Shown here piece by piece: positions 58,306 through 64,000 of a stretch of DNA of 64,000 nucleotides. This stretch comes from Actinomycetes bacterium (GTDB lineage Bacteria > Auribacterota > JAJCYG01), in assembly GCA_029263055.1 (NCBI GenBank), contig JAJCYG010000069.1, forward strand, positions 20,907 to 84,906, read 5' to 3'. Under the pieces are notes generated by a model, which did no database searches, was not told the origin of the DNA, and saw only the letters and a program-made list of their open reading frames with translations. The first letter of the stretch is position 1, and the number at the start of each line of letters is the position of its first letter. The position numbers and the translations under genes were made by a program.

Positions 58306-58722
58306 CTACTCCGAATGCCTTGAAACAAATTTACATTTGATTGGCAATTTTGCTGCGGCCAAAGCCATTGATTCACGAGCCAAACCTTCAGGCACACCTT
58401 CTAATTCAAAGATGATTCTTCCTGGCTTAATCACAGCTGCCCAGAAATCAACAGCCGCTTTACCTTTACCCATCCGAACTTCAGCAGGTTTCTTACTAAT
58501 TGGCTTGTCTGGGAAAACACGAATCCACATTTTTCCACGACGTTTAATGTTACGGTTGATGGCAATACGTGCTGCTTCAATTTGATTGCCTCGCATCCAA
58601 CAACGATCAAGGGCCATAATGCCGTATTCACCAAAAGCCAGAAAGTTTCCAGATTTGGCTAAACCTTTACGGCTTCCCCGTTGTTGTTTTCTATATTTAA
58701 CTTTTGATGGCAACAAAGCCAT
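58306..58722 (-). CDS. rplP: 50S ribosomal protein L16
   Basis: The 138-residue protein starts [20 protein letters not shown] and contains [20 protein letters not shown] and [19 protein letters not shown]. It follows rpsC. Confidence 0.97.
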   Translation of the reverse strand: MALLPSKVKYRKQQRGSRKGLAKSGNFLAFGEYGIMALDRCWMRGNQIEAARIAINRNIKRRGKMWIRVFPDKPISKKPAEVRMGKGKAAVDFWAAVIKPGRIIFELEGVPEGLARESMALAAAKLPIKCKFVSRHSE

Positions 58723-58742
58723 GATACTACCTCACTTTTTTA

Positions 58743-59426
58743 TTAAGAAATAGGTGCGCCTAAAGGAGCTTTTTTCTCTTCTTTAACTTCTTCTTTAATA
58801 AATCCTGTTTCACCTTTATAGATCCAAACTTTCACACCAATGGTTCCATAAGTAGTGTTTGCTCGGGCAAAACCGTAATCAATGATAGCGCGTAAAGTAT
58901 GAAGAGGAATTTTTCCTTCTTTATAACCTTCACTACGAGCAATTTCTGCTCCACCAACACGACCCGCAACTAAAATTTTAATTCCAAGACCGCCCTTATC
59001 CATACAGTTACGCATGGCTCGTTTCATGGCACGACGATGGGAGATACGTCTCTCTAATTGAAGCGCAATGTTTTCTGCAACCAATTGTGCATCGCCATCA
59101 GGGTTTTTCACTTCTTCAATATCAATCATGACCTCACGGCCTGACATTTTAACTAAATCTTCTTTTAAACGATCAATTTCAGCCCCTTTACGGCCAATAA
59201 TAATTCCAGGACGAGAGGTGTGAATAATCACACGAGCACGGTTACTTGCTCTTTCGATCGAAATTTTAGAAACCCCTGCAAAATAGAGTTTCTTTTTAAT
59301 GTAATCGCGCATCTTAATATCTTCGAGTAAAAGCGGACCAAACTCGTTTGAGTTGGCATACCACAAAGAGCGCCATTCTTGATTGATACCTAATCTGAGT
59401 CCAATTGGATTAACTTTTTGTCCCAC
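58743..59426 (-). CDS. rpsC: 30S ribosomal protein S3
   Basis: The start is taken as GTG at 59426, giving the family start (M)[19 protein letters not shown] behind AGAGG; the longer open frame only adds shadow of rplV. The 227-residue product has the KH domain ([20 protein letters not shown]) and the C-terminal S3 domain ([20 protein letters not shown]). Confidence 0.95.
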   Translation of the reverse strand: MGQKVNPIGLRLGINQEWRSLWYANSNEFGPLLLEDIKMRDYIKKKLYFAGVSKISIERASNRARVIIHTSRPGIIIGRKGAEIDRLKEDLVKMSGREVMIDIEEVKNPDGDAQLVAENIALQLERRISHRRAMKRAMRNCMDKGGLGIKILVAGRVGGAEIARSEGYKEGKIPLHTLRAIIDYGFARANTTYGTIGVKVWIYKGETGFIKEEVKEEKKAPLGAPIS

Positions 59427-59436
59427 TACGACCTCT

Positions 59437-59940
59437 TTACTTTTTCTTTGATTCGGTTTTCTTATCGTCTTTTTTTGCTTCAGTTTGTTTAACTTTTTCA
59501 GGCTCAGCTTTAGCTGCTTTTTTTGGAGCGGCTTTGGCTTTTTTACCTGTCTGTTTTTTAGCTTCAAGTTTTGCTGCTTCTTCGGCTTGAATCCGTTTTA
59601 AAATTTCTTCACTCTCTTTTAACACCACAGTGATGTGGGATGTTGGCTTTGTCACCAATGTGGCTCGGCCCATGGCACGTGGCATATAACGTGTCCAAGA
59701 AGGTCCACCATCCACAAATGCTTTTTCTACGTACAATGCTTCCAAGTTCATGGAATGATTGTTCTGTGCATTGGCCATAGCTGAATGCAATGTCTTACTC
59801 ACTATTTTGGCTGCCTTTTTATTGCTAAACTTCATAATCCTCATAGCTTCTTCGGCTGTTTTACCCCGAATCAAATCAACTATTAGGCGTGCTTTATAAG
59901 GCGAAAAATGTATAAATCTTGTTACTGATTTTGCTTCCAT
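59437..59940 (-). CDS. rplV: 50S ribosomal protein L22 with C-terminal tail
   Basis: The ATG at 59940 is preferred over an in-frame TTG three codons upstream. Residues 1-110 match L22 ([47 protein letters not shown]). The last 55 residues are a Lys/Ala/Glu-rich extension. It follows the membrane coiled-coil gene instead of rpsS, which is unusual. Confidence 0.94.
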   Translation of the reverse strand: MEAKSVTRFIHFSPYKARLIVDLIRGKTAEEAMRIMKFSNKKAAKIVSKTLHSAMANAQNNHSMNLEALYVEKAFVDGGPSWTRYMPRAMGRATLVTKPTSHITVVLKESEEILKRIQAEEAAKLEAKKQTGKKAKAAPKKAAKAEPEKVKQTEAKKDDKKTESKKK

Positions 59941-59969
59941 AACTTTCAAATTCTTTCTTTAGATCAAGA

Positions 59970-61160
59970 CTAGTTCATCGAGATTCTAACGAAATCTCCC
60001 TCTTTAATTGGCTGTGCTGTCTTCAAATTCTGAATGTCAGCAGCAGCAATATTGTCACGTACTTCTATTACCTTGGTGCCAGCAATCACACCTTTTTCAT
60101 CGAGAACATTAAACTGCATTCCCACTTCAACCCCTTGATTAGACCCTTTATCAATCACAATAAAGTTTAAGTTTTCATTCACAACTAAAACCTTACCGAC
60201 TAACTCACGGGCACTACTTGCAGCAATCACTGAAGCAACTTGTGCAGGCTCTATGACCTGAACTCGAGCCACTGAAACCGGTGTTCGAGTTTGCGAACCC
60301 ACAACGATCGGTTCTAATTCAATCTCTTCGATTTCGTTTTGCACGTACGTTTTTGTTTCTTTTAAGGTGGTGTCTAAATCTTGTTTCACCTTAACAATCT
60401 CACTCAAACGATCGCTAATCACTTGCTGTACATTTTCTAGCTTAGCTGTTAGCAAGCGTTTCTCTTTTTGAGAAGACTCTAAATCTAACGCTATCTCGTT
60501 TAACTTCTTTTGAGCATACTCTTTCTCAGTAAGCATTTGCTCTAACTGCCGAGAAACATTTTCTTTCTCGCTATTTGCAGCTGCGAGTCGGCTACCCAAC
60601 TCTTTAGATTTCGTCTTTTCATTAGCCAAGTACTTTGAAAGCAACTTGTTTACACTATCTTTTTCTTTGATCTGACGAGCTAAAATTTCTTCGCTACGTC
60701 CACCAAGACTTAATTTACTAATTAACGCTTGGTTTTCATCTTTAACAGAAGTAAGTTCAGCTTCTTTTTGTTGTATCACTTCTTCAAATTGTTCTACCCG
60801 AACTTCAAGTTCGGCTTTTTCTCGAATCGTATCTGAGAAAAAAGTATTTGATTCAATCTCAGCAATCTTTTTCTTTAAAACAAAGATCTGATTCTCTAAA
60901 GACTGACTTTGGCGATTTTCGCTTTTAGCTAACCCGCCACCCTGATGGAGCATTTTAATTTCTGCTTGCAAGGCTGCTTTTTCAGCCTGAACCATCATCA
61001 ATGTTTTTTCTAGCGTGCTTTTATCTGCTGCCCACGCATCTTTTACTTCAGTCTTACTATCAAAGAACAACAGGCCTATGGCCCCTACAGTAACGATTCC
61101 AACAACGACTAATACAGCAACAACCCCAACGTTCCCAATTTTCCAATCATCTCGCTTCAT
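59970..61160 (-). CDS. Membrane-anchored coiled-coil protein inside the S10 operon
   Basis: The 396-residue product starts MKRDDWKIGNVGVV and has one membrane helix (about residues 10-33). A long coiled coil follows (about 45-285, for example KAALQAEIKMLHQGG, LEVRVEQFEEVIQQKEAEL). The C terminus (about 318-395) is a small beta-rich domain, VGKVLVVNENLNFIVIDKGS, then GVEVGMQFNVLDEKGVIAGT, resembling the FlgT-C-like SH3 domains found in envelope proteins. The predicted arrangement is N-in, with the coiled coil and beta domain outside. No ribosomal protein of this type is known. It lies 55 bases after rpsS and 29 before rplV, in the same direction, so it should be expressed with the ribosomal genes. 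Confidence 0.8.
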   Translation of the reverse strand: MKRDDWKIGNVGVVAVLVVVGIVTVGAIGLLFFDSKTEVKDAWAADKSTLEKTLMMVQAEKAALQAEIKMLHQGGGLAKSENRQSQSLENQIFVLKKKIAEIESNTFFSDTIREKAELEVRVEQFEEVIQQKEAELTSVKDENQALISKLSLGGRSEEILARQIKEKDSVNKLLSKYLANEKTKSKELGSRLAAANSEKENVSRQLEQMLTEKEYAQKKLNEIALDLESSQKEKRLLTAKLENVQQVISDRLSEIVKVKQDLDTTLKETKTYVQNEIEEIELEPIVVGSQTRTPVSVARVQVIEPAQVASVIAASSARELVGKVLVVNENLNFIVIDKGSNQGVEVGMQFNVLDEKGVIAGTKVIEVRDNIAAADIQNLKTAQPIKEGDFVRISMN

Positions 61161-61215
61161 GGACCCTCCAGACTTGAGAAATTAACCTGAGAACTAACTA
61201 GGTCTTTTTCGCTAT

Positions 61216-61494
61216 TTATTTTCCGGCTGCTTTATCCGATGTTGCATGTTTTCTAAATGTTCTTGTTGGTGAAAACTCACCCAACTTATGTCCAACCATA
61301 TTCTCAGAAATAAAAACGGGAATATGTTTACGGCCATTGTGTATCGCAAATGTAAAACCAATAAACTCAGGAACAATCATTGAACGTCTAGACCAAGTCT
61401 TAATTGGTTTGTGCTGATTTTCTTGACCTAACTTGTCGACTTTCTTTAACAACTTTTCGTCAACAAAGGCGCCTTTTTTCTGTGAACGACTCAT
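61216..61494 (-). CDS. rpsS: 30S ribosomal protein S19
   Basis: The 92-residue protein contains [40 protein letters not shown] and [19 protein letters not shown]. It overlaps the rplB stop by one base (TAATG). Confidence 0.97.
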   Translation of the reverse strand: MSRSQKKGAFVDEKLLKKVDKLGQENQHKPIKTWSRRSMIVPEFIGFTFAIHNGRKHIPVFISENMVGHKLGEFSPTRTFRKHATSDKAAGK

Positions 61495-62321
61495 TATTTT
61501 TTCTTCCTTGATTTCACAATATGTGCGTTAGATTTTCCTTTAGCCCTTGTTTTATAACCTTTAGCAGGTGTCCCATAAAAGTTACAAGGATGACGTCCAC
61601 CAGAAGTACGTCCTTCTCCACCACCCATAGGGTGATCAACAGGGTTCATAGCTACAGGACGAACACGTGGGCGACGACCCAACCAACGCTTTCTTCCTGC
61701 TTTACCTAATGATATATTTTCGTGATCTGCATTTGAAACTTGGCCGATCGTGGCACGACAGTTCACATTAATCAATCGAACTTCGCCTGAAGGCATTTTA
61801 ATGTTGGCGTTCTTTCCTTCTTTAGCAGTCAACTCAGCCACTCCGCCAGCACTGCGAACTAATTTAGCTCCAGCACCAATGCGCAATTCGATATTGTGAA
61901 TGGATGTTCCTAATGGAATGTTTTGCAAAGGAAGGGTGTTACCAACTTGAATTTCTGCTTCAGGTCCTGATACTAAGGTCGTTCCTACTTTTAATCCTGC
62001 AGGTGCAAGAATATATGTTTTAGCTCCATCAGCGTAATGGAGTAGCGCAATGCGTGCGGTTCTGTTGGGATCATATTCAATTGCTGCTACCTTTGCAGGA
62101 ATCCCATCTTTAGTCCGTTTAAAATCAATCTCACGGAAGCGACGCTTATGCCCACCACCAATATGAGGGGCTGTTGTACGGCCGTAATTGTTTCGACCTC
62201 CACTTTTTTTCTTACCACGTGAAAGGGCTTTTTCTGGCTTTCCTTTGGTCAGCTCATCAAAAGCAGAGATCACAGTGTGACGTAACGAAGGTGTTCTGGG
62301 TTTAAAACTTTTTAATGCCAT
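61494..62321 (-). CDS. rplB: 50S ribosomal protein L2
   Basis: The 275-residue protein shows [40 protein letters not shown] and the peptidyl-transferase-adjacent [19 protein letters not shown] with the conserved His. It follows rplW. Confidence 0.97.
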   Translation of the reverse strand: MALKSFKPRTPSLRHTVISAFDELTKGKPEKALSRGKKKSGGRNNYGRTTAPHIGGGHKRRFREIDFKRTKDGIPAKVAAIEYDPNRTARIALLHYADGAKTYILAPAGLKVGTTLVSGPEAEIQVGNTLPLQNIPLGTSIHNIELRIGAGAKLVRSAGGVAELTAKEGKNANIKMPSGEVRLINVNCRATIGQVSNADHENISLGKAGRKRWLGRRPRVRPVAMNPVDHPMGGGEGRTSGGRHPCNFYGTPAKGYKTRAKGKSNAHIVKSRKKK

Positions 62322-62325
62322 TTTA

Positions 62326-62610
62326 TTAACCTATCATCTCAATTTTGTCGCCAGCTTTTAGGGTTACAATGGCTTTTTTCCAAGCAGCCGTATAACCTGC
62401 AATTGCGCGAACACGTTTTTTCTTTCCGACACGATTCATGGTATGCACATTAGCAACCTTGACTTTAAAAATTTGTTCCACAGCATATTTAATGTCTGTT
62501 TTATTTGCAGAGACATCAACACGGAATGGGTACTTATTTAAGGAACTGATTTGGTCTGTTCCTTTTTCCGTTACAATCGGTTTTAGTATGACGCTATAGG
62601 GATCTTTCAT
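62326..62610 (-). CDS. rplW: 50S ribosomal protein L23
   Basis: The 94-residue protein begins [20 protein letters not shown] and keeps [18 protein letters not shown]. It overlaps the rplD stop by one base. Confidence 0.97.
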   Translation of the reverse strand: MKDPYSVILKPIVTEKGTDQISSLNKYPFRVDVSANKTDIKYAVEQIFKVKVANVHTMNRVGKKKRVRAIAGYTAAWKKAIVTLKAGDKIEMIG

Positions 62611-63275
62611 TATTCTTTCTCTCCCTTAAGAAGCGCACTTAAATGCTCAAAAACTTCTTGGCTAAGTACTAATTTTTCATATTTTAACACATCAAGTGTG
62701 TTTAAGTTGCTGACAGTTGTAGTTCCAATTTTTGGAATGTTACGAACCGCTCTATTTAAAATTGGATCGCTTTTTGCCGTCACTAATAAAGAACTCTTTG
62801 TTGCTTCAATTTTGTTTAAGAACTCAACAGCTACTTTTGTTTTAGGTTCTTTAATTTCAATCTTCTCTAAAACAATCACTTCGTTATCTCTAATCTTACG
62901 AACAACAGAGCTCATCAAAGCCAAACGACGTACTTTCTTAGGAACTGTGTAGCTCCAATCACGTGTTTTAGGCCCAAAAACAACTCCACCACCGCGCCAA
63001 ATAGGAGAAGCAGCTGTACCAGCACGAGCATTTCCTGTCCCTTTTTGCTTCCAAGGCTTTTTACCCGTTTTATTCACATCCGAGCGGCCTTTGGTATGCG
63101 CTGTTCCACGACGACGATTGGCTAAATGCATCACAACCACATCGTGAATCGTTGCAGAACGATTTTTCAAATATGTTTCTTTAGATTCAACCGTTAATTC
63201 GCTCTTTTTCTTGCCATCTGCAGAGAGCAAATTAACTTTCAATTCTATTGGTGTTTTTTTCTTTTCTACTGCCAT
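62610..63275 (-). CDS. rplD: 50S ribosomal protein L4
   Basis: The 221-residue protein contains the tunnel loop (KPWKQKGTGNARAGTAASP, then WRGGGVVFGPKTRDWSYTVP) and the C-terminal NLNTLDVLKYEKLVLSQEVF. It is normally preceded by rplC, but here by a 220-bp gap with a promoter. Confidence 0.97.
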   Translation of the reverse strand: MAVEKKKTPIELKVNLLSADGKKKSELTVESKETYLKNRSATIHDVVVMHLANRRRGTAHTKGRSDVNKTGKKPWKQKGTGNARAGTAASPIWRGGGVVFGPKTRDWSYTVPKKVRRLALMSSVVRKIRDNEVIVLEKIEIKEPKTKVAVEFLNKIEATKSSLLVTAKSDPILNRAVRNIPKIGTTTVSNLNTLDVLKYEKLVLSQEVFEHLSALLKGEKE

Positions 63276-63376
63276 TTTAAATGCCTCAAAATCTTCAATT
63301 CTAACTGTTTAAGCTTCAGCAAGTTACAAGAGGCCATAAAAGCCCTCAAGACATGAACTTGATAAAAAAGCTCACA

Positions 63377-63406
63377 ATCATACTCCCTGATAGAAGTATT
63401 TGTCAA
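63377..63406 (-). promoter_or_regulatory. Consensus-like promoter upstream of rplD
   Basis: On the minus strand a perfect TTGACA (63401-63406) and TATGAT (63377-63382, five of six) are 18 bases apart. A leader of about 95 bases follows before rplD and contains an imperfect GAGGGC/GGCCTC hairpin. This would uncouple rplD and the genes behind it from rpsJ. Confidence 0.7.
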
Positions 63407-63432
63407 ATTTTATTTTCGTTTTTTATAATTTT

Positions 63433-63478
63433 GTTCGTTGGTTATAAATAACCCAGCCGCGCTTATCAATCAACGAAC
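63433..63478. repeat. Inverted repeat in the rpsJ-rplD gap
   Basis: GTTCGTTG (63433-63440) pairs with CAACGAAC (63471-63478), with partial pairing of adjacent TTATAA/TTATCA. It lies just after the rpsJ stop on the minus strand. No U-run follows in that direction, so it is a possible processing or attenuation hairpin rather than a canonical terminator. Confidence 0.45.
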
Positions 63479-63495
63479 GATTAGACGTTAATAAA

Positions 63496-63804
63496 TTAAA
63501 CTTTGATCTTGATATCTACCCCAGCAGGGAGATTCAATTTCTTTAATTCATCAACAGTCTTGGCTGTTGGATCTAGGATATCAAGTAATCGTTTGTGAGT
63601 TCGAATTTCGAACTGCTCACGAGACTTTTTATCAATATGCGGTGAACGCAATACAGTATACTTTTCAAAATCAGTTGGTAAAGGAATCGGACCAACCACA
63701 CGCGCACCGGTGCGCTTGGCGGTATCAACAATGTCTTCTGCTGATCTATCCAAAATCCGATGATCAAATGCTTTTAAACGAATCCGAATTCTTTGCCCAT
63801 CCAT
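63496..63804 (-). CDS. rpsJ: 30S ribosomal protein S10
   Basis: The 102-residue protein starts [20 protein letters not shown] and has [20 protein letters not shown] and [20 protein letters not shown], the conserved S10/NusE frame. It lies 18 bases after tuf. Confidence 0.97.
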   Translation of the reverse strand: MDGQRIRIRLKAFDHRILDRSAEDIVDTAKRTGARVVGPIPLPTDFEKYTVLRSPHIDKKSREQFEIRTHKRLLDILDPTAKTVDELKKLNLPAGVDIKIKV

Positions 63805-63822
63805 AAAACTTTACTTCCTTTC

Positions 63823-64000
63823 TTACTCAGTTACGTCGCTGATACTACCAGCACCCACGGTATGACCCCCTTCACGGATAGCAAAGCGTAAACCTTTTTC
63901 CATCGCGATTGGGCAGATCAAATCAATTGTTACACTTACGTTATCCCCTGGCATTACCATTTCAACACCTTCTGGTAATTGAACCACTCCCGTTACATCT
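63823..64000 (-). CDS. tuf: Elongation factor Tu (C-terminal part)
   Basis: The frame is open to the right edge. The 58 visible residues are the end of EF-Tu domain 3 ([20 protein letters not shown], then [20 protein letters not shown] and AGSISDVTE). tuf next to rpsJ is the usual arrangement of the str-S10 region. Confidence 0.96.
   Translation of the reverse strand, partial: DVTGVVQLPEGVEMVMPGDNVSVTIDLICPIAMEKGLRFAIREGGHTVGAGSISDVTE

Noticed and set aside
59427..59567. Extended N terminus for rpsC (Lys-rich)
   Set aside because: This stretch overlaps the Lys-rich 3' end of rplV in another frame; the family start (M)[10 protein letters not shown] fits GTG at 59426.
63276..63495. A degraded rplC remnant
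   Set aside because: No frame in this gap encodes any L3-like segment; only a promoter, leader and inverted repeat are visible.
1..64000. tRNA, rRNA, CRISPR arrays, complete insertion sequences
   Set aside because: No cloverleaf, rRNA signature, regularly spaced repeats or transposase gene was seen in the gaps or frames.

Overview
The window looks like a chromosome segment of a Gram-negative (diderm), AT-rich bacterium, probably of the PVC/Omnitrophota side of the tree. The diderm state is shown by a complete Tol-Pal cluster, lipoproteins with lipoboxes and GspA/GspB-type secretion genes. Pointers to Omnitrophota or relatives are a giant exported protein of 7,493 residues, a second exported protein carrying a protein-kinase domain, two bactofilins, a DUF1844 protein and a ribosomal operon without rpmD. 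The phylum is an inference; no 16S rRNA gene is present.

Layout. Positions 1-7,366 (+) hold one tightly packed operon: 3' part of an ExeA/GspA ATPase, a GspB-like protein, a small secreted TPR protein, an N-acyl-D-amino-acid deacylase, and a peptide ABC transporter (binding lipoprotein plus two permeases, no ATPase in the window). 7,458-9,629 (+) encodes an exported kinase-like protein with its own promoter, followed by a nested bidirectional terminator. 9,762-17,031 (-) holds a TPR protein and the Tol-Pal operon (tolQ, tolR, TolA/TonB-like, tolB, pal, LysM lipoprotein), led by a tandem nitroreductase-like gene. 17,196-18,375 (+) encodes two bactofilins, the second with zinc ribbons. 18,369-22,578 (-) holds a Cys-rich protein, a DUF1844 protein, an M16 protease and a helical unknown. 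22,659-23,951 (+) holds rex and an MNT-HEPN toxin-antitoxin pair.

24,027-46,508 (-) is a single open frame of 22.5 kb. From the N terminus it shows a signal peptide, an HExxH region, a Gln/Ser-rich coiled coil, a VWA domain with a DxSGS MIDAS motif, two AAA+ modules, and about 4,700 residues of HEAT-like helical repeats. The repeat part was built partly by tandem duplications of about 530 and 514 residues, and it carries an in-frame 48-bp palindromic element. The gene has a near-consensus promoter. It is the most unusual object in the window.

46,620-64,000 (-) holds a LysM amidase and then, read in the direction of transcription, tuf (3' end), rpsJ, rplD-rplW-rplB-rpsS, a membrane coiled-coil gene, rplV through rplR, rpsE, rplO, secY, adk, map, infA, rpmJ, rpsM, rpsK, rpsD, rpoA and rplQ. 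This is the classic S10-spc-alpha order with three deviations: rplC is missing between rpsJ and rplD and a consensus promoter sits in that gap; rpmD is missing; and a 396-residue membrane coiled-coil gene lies between rpsS and rplV.

No tRNA, rRNA, CRISPR array or complete insertion sequence was seen, and no gene-free gap exceeds about 220 bp. Site coordinates were counted by hand and may be off by a base; ORF boundaries are firmer.
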